Source: Solimonas fluminis (GTDB lineage Bacteria > Pseudomonadota > Gammaproteobacteria > Nevskiales > Nevskiaceae). From it: DNA of 64,000 bases. Where the stretch lies: positions 52,918 through 116,917 of the forward strand of contig NZ_PSNW01000014.1 in the NCBI RefSeq assembly GCF_002930645.1. The letters are read 5' to 3'. Positions within the stretch are counted from its first letter, which is position 1. Every line of letters begins with the position of its first letter. A program made the position numbers and the translations under genes. The notes below the pieces were generated by a model. That model worked only from the letters and a program-made list of their open reading frames with translations. It was not told the DNA's origin and made no database searches. This document shows positions 47,773 to 57,629 of the stretch, piece by piece.

Positions 47773-50700
47773 ATGAACACGCAGAAGGCCGGCTCCAGTC
47801 TCGCTTCGCTCTTCCTCAACCGTATACCACTGCGAGAGGCAGCGGCACTGGCCGCATTCTTCGGCGCCGCCGCACTGAATCCGGCCTGGGCAGACCCGGC
47901 GCAGTCACCGCTGCTGACCCGTTCGGAGAACCCCGCAAAGCCGAACGTCATGTTCACTTTCGACGATTCGGGCTCCATGGCCTGGCGCTTCATGCCCGAC
48001 GCCGCCTCCTGGAGCACGACCAACGCGGTCCGCTGGTCGACGACTTTCCACCCGCTTGACGACGCCACCTTCGGCAATGGTGGTTCCGGCGATGGCGTAC
48101 AGTTGGTCGCTACGCGACCCAATTTTCGAACCAGTTCCACGACCACGGTTTGCAGCCCTGACACCCAGTTCGCCGACTGCCGCGCCTTGGATCTGATCTC
48201 CGCGCGCATGCGCTCGTCGGCATGGAACACGGTCTATTACAACCCGGAAATCCGCTACCAGCCTTGGTACAACTCGGACGGTTCGCAGTTCCCGAATTCA
48301 CCCCCCACTGCTGCCTGGCTGAACCCGAACAATCGTGTTGCCACCGACTCGGTCGATCTAACCGGCCTGCAGCCGATCCCGTCCGGGACCTACGTCTGCC
48401 GCTCGTCCACGACCACCACGCCGAACACCACGCTGACTGCAGACCGCAACAAGACGGCCACCTGTGGCCCCATCTCCACGGCTCCAGTCGGCACGGCCAT
48501 CGCCTACGGCACGGGAAACTGCACTGCCGCCGTGCTGGGTACGACAGCGACCTACAATGGCACCGGCACCGGCAGTTCGACCTATTGCCGACTGACTGCT
48601 CCGACGACGCAGGCCCAGTGCACCACGCTGACCGGTGACAGCGCCAATTGGACCAGCAGCCAATGCCGCGTCAACTCCTCGCGCTGGGCCACCGCCACCT
48701 TCTGCACCACCCGTCTCGGTGGCGTCTGGCTCAACAGCGCGTGCTACCCAGGGAGCGCGGATGAGGCTTTCGCGCCGGCGACCTACTACGAGTACGTGAG
48801 CGGTGCCACCAGCACGTCGGAGGCCCAGAACTACCGCCGCATCCGCATCATGGACTACAGCACGTTCACCCGTGGCGCCGGCCGTACGGATTGCACGGTC
48901 TCGGGCTCCACCAGCTCCTGCACCCAGGCGCAGGAGTATCAGAATTTCGCCAACTGGTTCACCTACTACCGTACCCGCAACTACCTGTCGATCGCGTCCG
49001 CCAGCCGCGCGTTCTCCGAGCAGGGCACTGAACTGCGCGTGGGCTACGGCCGGATCAACAAGGCCAGCGCCAGCGTTGACGGCACGGCCGCCGCCACCGT
49101 CCAGCGTGGTGTCAGGACTTTCACCGGCAACGACCGTACGGCCTTCTTCAACTGGCTGTATACGGTACCGGCTTCCGGAGGTACGCCGCTGCGCCGCGCC
49201 ATGGACGACGTCGGCAAGTACTACCAGCGAACTGACAACAGAGGGCCTTGGGGCAACACTCCGGGCACGGACGATGGCGTCGCCGTCAATACGCACCTGC
49301 AGTGCCGCAAGTCCTACCACATCCTGATGACCGACGGCTTCTGGAACGGAGACACTGCCTCCAGCACCATCAACGGTTCAAATGTGGACAATGTCGCCGG
49401 CCCGACGATCACCGGCCCGAACAGCCAGTCCTACCGTTACGTCAAGGCACGGCCCTACCAGGACGCCAGCGACAGCACCACCGGCACCCTGGCGGACGTC
49501 GCGATGTACTACTGGAACCGCGACCTGAGGACAGATCTCGACAACCGCGTCAAGCCGGATGCCAAGAATCCCGCGTTCTGGCAGCACATGGTCAATTTCA
49601 CCGTGGGCCTGGGCGTCGGCGGCACGCTGACCTATCCCGACGATATCGCTGCGCTGCAGGCAGGCACGAAGAACTGGCCGGTCCCGGTCGGCGATACATC
49701 CACCGCGGTCGACGACCTCTGGCATGCCGCCGTCAACAGCCGCGGCGAGTATCTCAGCGCCAAGGACCCGGATGAGTTCGCCGCCTCGCTTTCCTCGATC
49801 CTCAATGAAATCACGGTTCGTAACGCCAGCGAAGGCGGCGTGGCTGCTACGGCCGCTACCCTGCAAGCTGGCAACCGCAAGTACGTCCCCGAATACAAGA
49901 CTGCGATCTGGACCGGCAACTTGACCGCCTACGAGCTGGATCAATTCGGTCAGCAGCTCTCCCCGATCTGGAATGCCGCCAGCTCGCTTCCGGCGCATGG
50001 GTCACGCAACATTTTCGTCGGCACGCGCAACGGGACCCCGAAGGCTGAGACGTTTACCTGGAGCGGCATGAGTGCCGGCGTCAAGGCCGATCTGCCGGGC
50101 GCAACGGAAAACCTGGTGAACTACCTGCGCGGCGATGCGACCTATGAGGGCGGCCTTTACCGGGAGCGTGCCTCGCGCCTGGGCGACTTCGTGAATTCGC
50201 AGCCGGTTTACGTCAAGAGCCTGGTCGACATGCAGTACAACTTCTTGCCCAACGGGACAGCAGGTCGCACGACCTACAAACAATTCCTGACGGACAAGGC
50301 GGCGCGTACCGGGGTGGTGTTCATCGGCGGCAATGACGGCATGCTGCATGCCTTCCGCGATAGCGACGGCCGCGAAATCTTCGGCTTCATTCCCCGCATC
50401 CTGCTGCAGTACCTGCCGGCCCTGGCGTCCACCTCCTACGAGCATCGCTTCTATGTGGATGGACAACTGTCGGAAAGCGACGCCTACCTGGGCGGCGGTT
50501 GGAAGAATGTACTGGTGGGAGCCACGGGCGCCGGTGCCCGCGCCGTGTTTGCTCTGGATGTGACCAGCACCAGCACCATGAATGCGGGCAACGTGCTGTG
50601 GGAAATGGATTCCACGACGCAGTCCGAGCTGGGTTACGTCATGGCGCCTATCGAAATCGGCCTGATGAAGAATGGCCAGTGGGCCGCCATCTTCGGCAAC

Positions 50701-51747
50701 GGTCCCAACAGCAATAGCGGCACCGCGCAGTTGTTCATCGTCAACCTGCAGACCGGGGCCCTGATCAGCAGGATCCAGGCGTCCACGGCGACCGGCAATG
50801 GCCTCGGCGGGGTGCGCGTGATCCGTGACGCCAATCGGGTGATCGTGGGCGCCTATGCCGGAGACCTGCTGGGCAACGTCTGGAAGTTCGATCTTGCGTC
50901 CACGAGCAGCGGCAGCTGGGGCGTTTCCTTCGGCGGCACTCCCCTCTTCCAGGCCGGCAGCACCAAGCCGATCACGGCAGCGCCGCAGTATCTCGCCCAT
51001 CCGCTGGGCGGCTACATGGTGCTGGTGGGCACGGGCAAGCTGTATGACGAGGGCGATCAGGCCACCACGACCCAGCAGGCGCTCTACGGCCTCTGGGACA
51101 AGCAGCAACTCACCGTCGACGGCAGCGGCGTCGCTTCGTGGGCCACCATCACGCCGGCGGATGCCCAGGTCCTGAGCAGTGCCCTGGCCAACCATGCCTT
51201 CAATTCCACGACCATCAACGGACCTGATGGTGCGATCTACTACAGGCTCACCACGGCGCCGCTCAACTGGGCCACGCAACGCGGCTGGACCCTGCCGCTG
51301 ACGATCGTGGCGGGGCACCGCAACCTGCTGTCGCCAAGCTTCATCTTCGGCTTTGCGCTATTCGAAACCATGTCGCCGACGACGCAGGGGGCCCTGAACC
51401 CCTGCGACGATACCGGCACCGGGGGCGCCTACAACCTGCTGATCAACCCCATCGACGGCACCATGCCGCAGTCGGCGCTTTTCGACACCAACGGCGACGG
51501 CTACGTCAACAGCAGCGACACGATCGTAGCGGGATACCGCGGCACCTGGGACGGGCGCGACGTGGTCCTGGCGCAGAAGCCCTGCCTCAATCCGGACGAT
51601 TGCCCGCCGGACCCCGAGAATCGCTGCGAGGACGGCACCAAGCTCGTTAGTGTCCAGAGCGCCATCGGCGGCAACAGCAACATCTGCGTCAAGCTGCCGC
51701 CCCGCGAGCGCTGGTGGTGGCGCCAGATCCAGCAGGTACCGGAATAA
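47773..51747 (+). CDS. pilY1: Type IV pilus tip adhesin PilY1
   Basis: PilY1 is a large tip adhesin with roles in surface sensing and twitching. The start at ATG 47773 has GAGG before it and gives 1324 residues with a signal peptide ending LNPAWA (residue 40); an ATG at 47728 is possible. The N-terminal von Willebrand-like domain has FTFDDSGSMA (MIDAS-like DxSxS at 64-68). A Thr/Cys-rich insert lies about 204-330. The C-terminal Neisseria PilC-type beta-propeller (GVVFIGGNDGMLHAF, DVTSTSTMNAGNVLWEMD) ends near 1200. DTNGDGYVNSSD at 1238-1249 is EF-hand-like, as in PilY1 calcium sites. No pilY2 is present. Confidence 0.93.
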   Translation: MNTQKAGSSLASLFLNRIPLREAAALAAFFGAAALNPAWADPAQSPLLTRSENPAKPNVMFTFDDSGSMAWRFMPDAASWSTTNAVRWSTTFHPLDDATFGNGGSGDGVQLVATRPNFRTSSTTTVCSPDTQFADCRALDLISARMRSSAWNTVYYNPEIRYQPWYNSDGSQFPNSPPTAAWLNPNNRVATDSVDLTGLQPIPSGTYVCRSSTTTTPNTTLTADRNKTATCGPISTAPVGTAIAYGTGNCTAAVLGTTATYNGTGTGSSTYCRLTAPTTQAQCTTLTGDSANWTSSQCRVNSSRWATATFCTTRLGGVWLNSACYPGSADEAFAPATYYEYVSGATSTSEAQNYRRIRIMDYSTFTRGAGRTDCTVSGSTSSCTQAQEYQNFANWFTYYRTRNYLSIASASRAFSEQGTELRVGYGRINKASASVDGTAAATVQRGVRTFTGNDRTAFFNWLYTVPASGGTPLRRAMDDVGKYYQRTDNRGPWGNTPGTDDGVAVNTHLQCRKSYHILMTDGFWNGDTASSTINGSNVDNVAGPTITGPNSQSYRYVKARPYQDASDSTTGTLADVAMYYWNRDLRTDLDNRVKPDAKNPAFWQHMVNFTVGLGVGGTLTYPDDIAALQAGTKNWPVPVGDTSTAVDDLWHAAVNSRGEYLSAKDPDEFAASLSSILNEITVRNASEGGVAATAATLQAGNRKYVPEYKTAIWTGNLTAYELDQFGQQLSPIWNAASSLPAHGSRNIFVGTRNGTPKAETFTWSGMSAGVKADLPGATENLVNYLRGDATYEGGLYRERASRLGDFVNSQPVYVKSLVDMQYNFLPNGTAGRTTYKQFLTDKAARTGVVFIGGNDGMLHAFRDSDGREIFGFIPRILLQYLPALASTSYEHRFYVDGQLSESDAYLGGGWKNVLVGATGAGARAVFALDVTSTSTMNAGNVLWEMDSTTQSELGYVMAPIEIGLMKNGQWAAIFGNGPNSNSGTAQLFIVNLQTGALISRIQASTATGNGLGGVRVIRDANRVIVGAYAGDLLGNVWKFDLASTSSGSWGVSFGGTPLFQAGSTKPITAAPQYLAHPLGGYMVLVGTGKLYDEGDQATTTQQALYGLWDKQQLTVDGSGVASWATITPADAQVLSSALANHAFNSTTINGPDGAIYYRLTTAPLNWATQRGWTLPLTIVAGHRNLLSPSFIFGFALFETMSPTTQGALNPCDDTGTGGAYNLLINPIDGTMPQSALFDTNGDGYVNSSDTIVAGYRGTWDGRDVVLAQKPCLNPDDCPPDPENRCEDGTKLVSVQSAIGGNSNICVKLPPRERWWWRQIQQVPE

Positions 51748-51756
51748 GGAATGCCC

Positions 51757-52209
51757 ATGACCTATCGCAACACCCAGGCCGCACGGTCCAGGCAGGGACA
51801 CCCCCACCAGGGCTTCACCCTGCTCGAGCTGATGATCACGGTGGGCATCGTCTCCATCCTGGCGACGATCGCCCTGCCGAGCTACACCGCCTATATCGAT
51901 CGGGCCCGGCGTGCCGAGGCACGTACCGCCCTGCTGGACGCGGCACAGTTCATGCAGCGCTTCTACGCCGCCAACAACACCTACGTAGGCGCGGGTACCG
52001 CGATGCCGGCGGCACTCAAGCGAACGCCGGCGAACGGAACCCAGGCCTATGCGATCCAGGTCGCCGCGGGCGCGACGGCGACTTCCTATACGCTCCAGGC
52101 CGTGCCACAGGGTCCCATGACCGGCGATGAGTGCGGAACCCTGAGCATTACCAGCACGGGGGTGCGCGGCCGCACCGGTTCGCAGACGCTCGAACGCTGC
52201 TGGAAGTAG
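51757..52209 (+). CDS. pilE: Type IV pilus minor pilin PilE
   Basis: The 150-residue pilin-like protein has the prepilin site HQG/FTLLELMITV (cleavage after Gly19, Glu at mature +5) and the helix VGIVSILATIALPSYTAYID, close to major-pilin consensus. ATG 51757 is chosen for its AAGGA at 51746-51750; ATG 51751 would leave one base of spacing. The C-terminal part has two Cys (DECGTL and LERCWK) as in the PilE disulfide loop. As the last gene of the fimT-pilY1 operon it matches the minor pilin PilE of pseudomonads rather than the major pilin. Confidence 0.9.
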   Translation: MTYRNTQAARSRQGHPHQGFTLLELMITVGIVSILATIALPSYTAYIDRARRAEARTALLDAAQFMQRFYAANNTYVGAGTAMPAALKRTPANGTQAYAIQVAAGATATSYTLQAVPQGPMTGDECGTLSITSTGVRGRTGSQTLERCWK

Positions 52210-52232
52210 GAGGCACTGAGCTGACCGCTCGA

Positions 52233-52258
52233 AAAAAGGCGCCGCAAGGCGCCTTTTT
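52233..52258. terminator. Bidirectional terminator between pilE and ispH
   Basis: An 11-bp stem (52233-52243 with 52248-52258) with a GCAA tetraloop, A-run and T-run on either side, lies between converging pilE and ispH. Confidence 0.9.
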
Positions 52259-52279
52259 GTTGATGATCGATCCCGGGGC

Positions 52280-53236
52280 TTAGCTCGCCGGCCCTGCAGC
52301 GGGCCGCCGCAGCGGCTGCGGCAGCGAGAAGACGATGTGTTCCTGCCGCCCCGGCAGTTCCTGCGCGGTTTCGCCGCCCAGTTCGCGCAGGCGCGCCACG
52401 ACCTGCTTGACCAGGATTTCCGGCGCCGAGGCGCCGGCGGTGACGCCCACGGCCTTGCGGTCGGCCAGCCAGGCGGGGTCGATGTCCTGTGGCCCGTCGA
52501 TCAGGTAGGAGGGAACGCCGCGCAACTCCGCCAGCTCGCGCAGGCGGTTGGAGTTGGAGCTGTTCTTGGAACCCACCACCAGCACCACGTCGCACTTGGA
52601 GGCCAGGTCCTTGATCGAGTCCTGGCGGTTCTGCGTGGCATAGCAGATGTCGTCCTTGCGCGGGCCGTGGATCTGCGGGAAGCGCTGGCGCAGGGCATCG
52701 ATCACGCGCGAGGTGTCGTCCACCGACAGCGTGGTCTGCGTGACATAGGCCATGTGCGACGGGTTGCGGATGTCCAGGCTGGCCACGTCGTCCGGCGTTT
52801 CCACCAGGAGGATGCGGCCGCCCTGGGACTCGTCGAACTGGCCCATGGTGCCTTCCACCTCGGGGTGGCCGGCATGGCCGATCAGCACCACTTCCCGGCC
52901 CTCGCGCGAGTAGCGCTTGACCTCGATGTGGACCTTGGTCACTAGCGGGCAGGTGGCGTCGAACACGGTGAGGCCGCGGGCGGCGGCATCCTCGCGCACT
53001 TTCTGCGAGACGCCGTGGGCTGAGAAAATGCAGGTGGCGCCTTCGGGAATCTCGTCCACCTCCTCGACGAACACGGCGCCCTTGGCGCGCAGGTCGTCGA
53101 CCACGAAGCGGTTGTGCACCACCTCGTGCCGCACGTAGATCGGAGCGCCCAGCACCTCCAGGGCCCGCTCGACGATCTCGATCGCGCGATCCACCCCGGC
53201 ACAGAAGCCGCGCGGGTTGGCCAGAAGAATCTGCAT
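52280..53236 (-). CDS. ispH: 4-hydroxy-3-methylbut-2-enyl diphosphate reductase
   Basis: IspH is the last MEP-pathway enzyme, making IPP and DMAPP with a [4Fe-4S] cluster. The three cluster Cys are 12 (PRGFCAGV), 96 (FDATCPLV) and 198 (DDICYATQ), matching E. coli 12, 96 and 197. The length is 318 residues. It follows lspA by seven bases in the usual ileS-lspA-ispH order. Confidence 0.97.
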   Translation of the reverse strand: MQILLANPRGFCAGVDRAIEIVERALEVLGAPIYVRHEVVHNRFVVDDLRAKGAVFVEEVDEIPEGATCIFSAHGVSQKVREDAAARGLTVFDATCPLVTKVHIEVKRYSREGREVVLIGHAGHPEVEGTMGQFDESQGGRILLVETPDDVASLDIRNPSHMAYVTQTTLSVDDTSRVIDALRQRFPQIHGPRKDDICYATQNRQDSIKDLASKCDVVLVVGSKNSSNSNRLRELAELRGVPSYLIDGPQDIDPAWLADRKAVGVTAGASAPEILVKQVVARLRELGGETAQELPGRQEHIVFSLPQPLRRPAAGPAS

Positions 53237-53243
53237 CAGGACC

Positions 53244-53741
53244 TCATTTCTGCGGCGTGGCCGCCATTCTGCCGCGCCGCAGGTCCAGAAGCATGTCCAG
53301 GATCAGGAAGCCGGCACCGAAGGTAATGGCGATGTCGGCGACGTTGAACGCCGGAAAATGCCAAGTACCCACATAGAAATCTATGAAATCAACGACATGG
53401 CCGCGGGTGGCGCGGTCGATCACATTCCCCAGCGCCCCGCCCAGGATCAGCGCCAGGGCCACGGCGACCAGGCGCTGGCTGGAGGGGTTGGCGCGCATCC
53501 AGACCAGGATGCCGACGCTGACCACGGTGCCCAGCAGCACGAAGGCCAGCGGCGGCAGCTCGCTCATCATGGAGAACGCCGCGCCGGTGTTGTGGACACG
53601 GCAGAGGTTGAGGAACGGCGTCAGCGCCAGGCGCTCGAACTCGGCGAAGTTCTTCACCACCAGCTGCTTGGTGATCTGGTCCAGCACGATGATCGCGGCC
53701 GAGAGCCAGAGCCAGTAGACGTTCTTGTACTGGAAGGACAT
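53244..53741 (-). CDS. lspA: Lipoprotein signal peptidase
   Basis: LspA is the membrane aspartyl protease that removes lipoprotein signal peptides, such as that of the LamG lipoprotein in this window. The 165-residue protein has four transmembrane helices. The conserved motifs [18 protein letters not shown] and [11 protein letters not shown] hold the catalytic Asp pair (118 and 136). It starts nine bases after ileS. Confidence 0.96.
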   Translation of the reverse strand: MSFQYKNVYWLWLSAAIIVLDQITKQLVVKNFAEFERLALTPFLNLCRVHNTGAAFSMMSELPPLAFVLLGTVVSVGILVWMRANPSSQRLVAVALALILGGALGNVIDRATRGHVVDFIDFYVGTWHFPAFNVADIAITFGAGFLILDMLLDLRRGRMAATPQK

Positions 53742-53750
53742 GGCGGTTTC

Positions 53751-56618
53751 CTAGATATAGCGGCGCGTCTCGCCCGCCCCGTCGACATTGACGATGCAGC
53801 GGTCGCAGAGCGCGGGATGCGCGGCGCGCTGGCCGACCTCCGGGCGCTGGTGCCAGCAGCGCTCGCACTTGGCATGGGCGCTGGCGCTGGCGGCGATCCA
53901 CAGGGTCTCGCCGCCCGGCAACGTGCTCTCCACGGCCTCCGGCGGACGAGCCGCGGCAGGCTGCAGCGTCACGGCGGAGGTGATGAACCAGAAGCGCAGT
54001 TCCTCGCCCACCGTCGCCAGGGCGCCGGCCAGGGCGCCGTCGGCATGCAACGCGACCTCGGCGTTGAGACCGGAGCCGATCTGGCCGCCGACGCGCAGGT
54101 CTTCCAGCACCTTCTTCACCGCCTCGCGCACCGCGGCGAGCCGGGTCCAGTCCACTTCCGAGGCGCTGGCCTGCGGCAGCGCATGCCAGGTCTGCGCGAA
54201 CACCGAGCCGCTGCGGTCGCCCGGCAGCGCGGCCCATATCTCGTCGGCGGTGAAGGACAGGATCGGCGCGATCCAGCGCAGCATGGCCTCGGCGATATGG
54301 AACATCGCGGTTTGCGCGGAGCGCCGCGCCAGGCTCTTGGGCTGCGAGGTGTAGAGGCGATCCTTCAGCACGTCCAGGTACAGGCCGCCGAGGTCCACCA
54401 CGCAGTAGTTGTGCAGCTTGTGGTAGACGAGATGGAACTCGCGCCGGCCGTAGGCCGCGCGGATTTCCTGCTGCAGGGCCTCGGCCTGCTGCAGGGCCCA
54501 GCGGTCGATGGCCAGCATCTGCTCCGCCGGCACCGTGTCGGCGGCGGGATCGAAGCCGTTCAGGTTGCCCAGCAGGTAGCGCGCGGTGTTGCGGATGCGG
54601 CGGTAGGCGTCGGCCATGCGCTGCAGCAGCTTGTCGGAGATCGCGATCTCGCCGGAGTAGTCGGAGCTGGAGGCCCAGAGGCGCAGGATGTCGGCGCCCA
54701 GGGTCTTGGTCACCTGCTGCGGCGCCACGACGTTGCCGAGCGACTTGGACATCTTGCGGCCCTGCTCGTCCACCGTGAAGCCGTGCGTCAGCACGTGCGT
54801 ATACGGGGCATGGCCGTCCATGGCGACGCGCGCCAGCAGCGAGGAATGGAACCAGCCGCGGTGCTGGTCGGAACCCTCCAGGTAGAACACCGTGGACTTC
54901 GCGCCGTTCTTGCCGGTGGCCGGATCGCGGTTCGGCTCGCTGTCCAGCGCGGCATAGTCAGGCAGCTCGAAGCCGTTGCTCCTGAAGAAGCACTGGTGCA
55001 CCACGCCGGAATCGAACCAGACATCCAGCGTATCCGTGCACTTCTCGTAGCGCGCCTCGTCCACGTCCCAGGCGGCGGGCGTGCTGCCCCACCAGGCCTC
55101 GAGGCCTTCGGCGTCCACGCGGTCGGCGATCTTCAGCAGCAGCGCGGCGCTGTCCGGGTGCAGGCTCTGCGTCTCGCGCTCCACGAACACGGCCAGCGGC
55201 ACGCCCCAGGTGCGCTGGCGCGAGATGCACCAGTCCGGGCGGTCCTTGACCATCTCGTGGATGCGCGCCTCGCCCCAGCCCGGAATCCAGTTGGTGCGGC
55301 GGATCGCTTCCAGCGCCTGCGGGCGCAGGCCGTTGGCGTCCATCGAGATGAACCACTGCGGCGTGGCGCGGAAGATCAGCGGCGTCTTGTGGCGCCAGCA
55401 GTGCGGGTAGCTGTGCGTGATCTGCGTGACGTGCGCCAGCGCGCCGCTCTCGCGCAGCGCGGCGATGATCGGCTCGTCGGCCTTGCGCACGTGCTGCCCG
55501 CCGACCAGCGGCGTGGCCTCCGTGAACTTGCCCGAGGACTGCACCGGGTTGTCCACCGGCAGGCCGTAGAGCTTGCCGACCACGTAGTCCTCCACGCCGT
55601 GCGCCGGCGCGGTATGGACCAGGCCGGTGCCGGCATCGAGCGTGACGTGCTCGCCGAGGATCACCGGCACCTGCCGGCCGGCGAAGGGATGCTGCGCCCT
55701 GGCCCCTTCCAGCGCGGCGCCGCTGGCGCGGCCCAGGACGGCGGCCTCGCTGCCGTAACGGCGCGCGATGCCTTCCAGCAGTTCACCCGCCACGATCACG
55801 CGGCCCTGCTCGGGGAACTGCGCCAGCACGTACTCGATGTCCTTGCCCGCCGCGACCGCCTGGTTGGCCGGCAGCGTCCAGGGCGTCGTGGTCCAGATCA
55901 CGAAGGCGGCGCCCGCGGCATCGGCCACGCCGAAGCGCCGGGCGATATCCGCCGCATCGGCGGCGGCGAACTTCACGTCGATGGCGAAGGACTTCTTGTC
56001 CTCGTACTCCACCTCGGCCTCGGCCAGCGAGGAGCCGCAGTCCAGGCACCAGTGCACCGGCTTGAAGCCGCGCACCACGTGGCCGTTGGCGACGATGCGC
56101 GACAGCGCTCGCAGCTGCTCGGCCTCGAAGGACGGCGCCATCGTCAGATAGGGGTGGTCCCAGTCGGCCAGCACGCCCAGGCGCTTGAAGTCCTCGCGCT
56201 GGCGCGCCACCTGCTCGGTGGCGTATTCGCGGCACTTCTGGCGGAACTCGCGGGCGTCGAGCTTCTCGCCGACCTTGCCGAACTTCTTCTCCACCTGCAG
56301 CTCGATCGGCAGGCCGTGGCAGTCCCAGCCCGGCACGAAGGGCGCATGGTAGCCCTCCAGGCGCGCGGACTTGCAGACGATGTCCTTCAGCACCTTGTTG
56401 ACGGCGTGGCCGATGTGGATGTCGCCATTGGCGTAGGGCGGACCATCCACCAGCCAGAACGGCGGGCGGCCGGCGGTGGCCTGCTGGACCTGGGCATAGA
56501 GGCCGTCGCCCTCCCAGCGCCCGAGCCAGTCCGGCTCACGCTTGGCGAGGTTGGCCTGCATCGGGAACGGGGTCTCCGGCAGGTTGATGGTCGGCTTGTA
56601 GTCTTTCTTGTCGCTCAC
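53751..56618 (-). CDS. ileS: Isoleucyl-tRNA synthetase
   Basis: This class I synthetase charges tRNA-Ile and edits valine. The HIGH motif is in GPPYANGDIHIGHAVNK near residue 60, the CP1 editing domain fills about 200-400, and KMSKS is in GRKMSKSLGN. The C-terminal zinc site has CERCWHQRPEVGQ and CDRCI. The length is 955 residues against 938 in E. coli. It begins 76 bases after ribF and is followed by lspA-ispH. Confidence 0.97.
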   Translation of the reverse strand: MSDKKDYKPTINLPETPFPMQANLAKREPDWLGRWEGDGLYAQVQQATAGRPPFWLVDGPPYANGDIHIGHAVNKVLKDIVCKSARLEGYHAPFVPGWDCHGLPIELQVEKKFGKVGEKLDAREFRQKCREYATEQVARQREDFKRLGVLADWDHPYLTMAPSFEAEQLRALSRIVANGHVVRGFKPVHWCLDCGSSLAEAEVEYEDKKSFAIDVKFAAADAADIARRFGVADAAGAAFVIWTTTPWTLPANQAVAAGKDIEYVLAQFPEQGRVIVAGELLEGIARRYGSEAAVLGRASGAALEGARAQHPFAGRQVPVILGEHVTLDAGTGLVHTAPAHGVEDYVVGKLYGLPVDNPVQSSGKFTEATPLVGGQHVRKADEPIIAALRESGALAHVTQITHSYPHCWRHKTPLIFRATPQWFISMDANGLRPQALEAIRRTNWIPGWGEARIHEMVKDRPDWCISRQRTWGVPLAVFVERETQSLHPDSAALLLKIADRVDAEGLEAWWGSTPAAWDVDEARYEKCTDTLDVWFDSGVVHQCFFRSNGFELPDYAALDSEPNRDPATGKNGAKSTVFYLEGSDQHRGWFHSSLLARVAMDGHAPYTHVLTHGFTVDEQGRKMSKSLGNVVAPQQVTKTLGADILRLWASSSDYSGEIAISDKLLQRMADAYRRIRNTARYLLGNLNGFDPAADTVPAEQMLAIDRWALQQAEALQQEIRAAYGRREFHLVYHKLHNYCVVDLGGLYLDVLKDRLYTSQPKSLARRSAQTAMFHIAEAMLRWIAPILSFTADEIWAALPGDRSGSVFAQTWHALPQASASEVDWTRLAAVREAVKKVLEDLRVGGQIGSGLNAEVALHADGALAGALATVGEELRFWFITSAVTLQPAAARPPEAVESTLPGGETLWIAASASAHAKCERCWHQRPEVGQRAAHPALCDRCIVNVDGAGETRRYI

Positions 56619-56694
56619 GGGGTGTCACTACGGCTGGCGCGGGCCCACGGGGCACGAATGCTGGAGGCCCCAAGCGCTTGGGCGGAAAGGCGAA

Positions 56695-57618
56695 TTATGA
56701 GGCAAAGAAGGCCATGGCGTCGGCCTTGTCGCGCTGCATCTGTGCCGCCAGGTCGTCCAGGGAGTCGAAACGCTCCTCGGGACGCAGGAACTGGCGGAAC
56801 TGCACGGTCATGGCATGGCCGTAGAGCTCGCCGGGCTCGCCGAAGACATGGGTCTCCAGCAGGCAGCGGGTGAAGCCCAGGGTGGGCCGCACGCCCAGGG
56901 CCGCCACGCCCTCGTAGTCGCGGCCGTTGGCCCGGGCGCGCACCGCGTAGATGCCCAGGCGCAACGCCGGCGGGCGGTGCAGGAAGATATTGGTGGTGGG
57001 CATGCCCAGCTTGCGCGCCAGCTGCAGGCCGCGGCGCACGTGGCCGGTCATCTCGTAGGGACGGCCCAGCATGGCCTCGGCACGGGCCAGGTCGGCCTCG
57101 GCCAGGGCCTGGCGCAGGGCCGTGGAACTGCAGCGCTCCTGCCCCACCGCCACGGTCCCCAGGCCCTCGGCGACGAAGCCCAGTTCCCGCCCCATGGCCC
57201 GCAGCAGGGCCAGGTCGCCAGCGCGCTTGTGCCCGAAGCGGAAATCGTCCCCGATCACCACGGCGCGTGCACCGGCGGCCCGCACCAGCGCCTCGCGCAC
57301 GAAGTCCTCGGCCGGCATCGCCGCCAGCCGGCGGCCGAAGCGCTCCACGATCATGCGGTCCACGCCCAGCTCTCGCAGCACCTTGACCTTGCCGCGGAAG
57401 GTGCTGATGCGCGGCGGCGGGTTGTCCTGCGCAAAGTACTCGCGCGGGGTCGGCTCGAAGGTCATCAGCGCCACCGGCAGGCCCCGTTCGCGGCCCAGGC
57501 TCCCCGCCCGCGCGATCAGGGCCTGGTGGCCCCGGTGCACGCCGTCGAAATTGCCGATCGTCAGCACGCAGCCATGGTGCCGGGATTGCAGGTTTCGGTA
57601 GCCGCGGATCAGTTCCAT
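56695..57618 (-). CDS. ribF: Bifunctional riboflavin kinase/FAD synthetase
   Basis: RibF makes FMN from riboflavin and then FAD. The N-terminal FAD synthetase has LTIGNFDGVHRGH (residues 19-31) and ERCSSTALRQAL. The C-terminal kinase has RPYEMTGHVRRGLQLARKLG and MPTTNIFL with the ATP/Mg site. The ATG at 57616-57618 gives 307 residues; the frame runs open through murJ upstream but that is shadow. It follows murJ by 11 bases. Confidence 0.96.
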   Translation of the reverse strand: MELIRGYRNLQSRHHGCVLTIGNFDGVHRGHQALIARAGSLGRERGLPVALMTFEPTPREYFAQDNPPPRISTFRGKVKVLRELGVDRMIVERFGRRLAAMPAEDFVREALVRAAGARAVVIGDDFRFGHKRAGDLALLRAMGRELGFVAEGLGTVAVGQERCSSTALRQALAEADLARAEAMLGRPYEMTGHVRRGLQLARKLGMPTTNIFLHRPPALRLGIYAVRARANGRDYEGVAALGVRPTLGFTRCLLETHVFGEPGELYGHAMTVQFRQFLRPEERFDSLDDLAAQMQRDKADAMAFFAS

Positions 57619-57629
57619 GGGGTCCGGAT

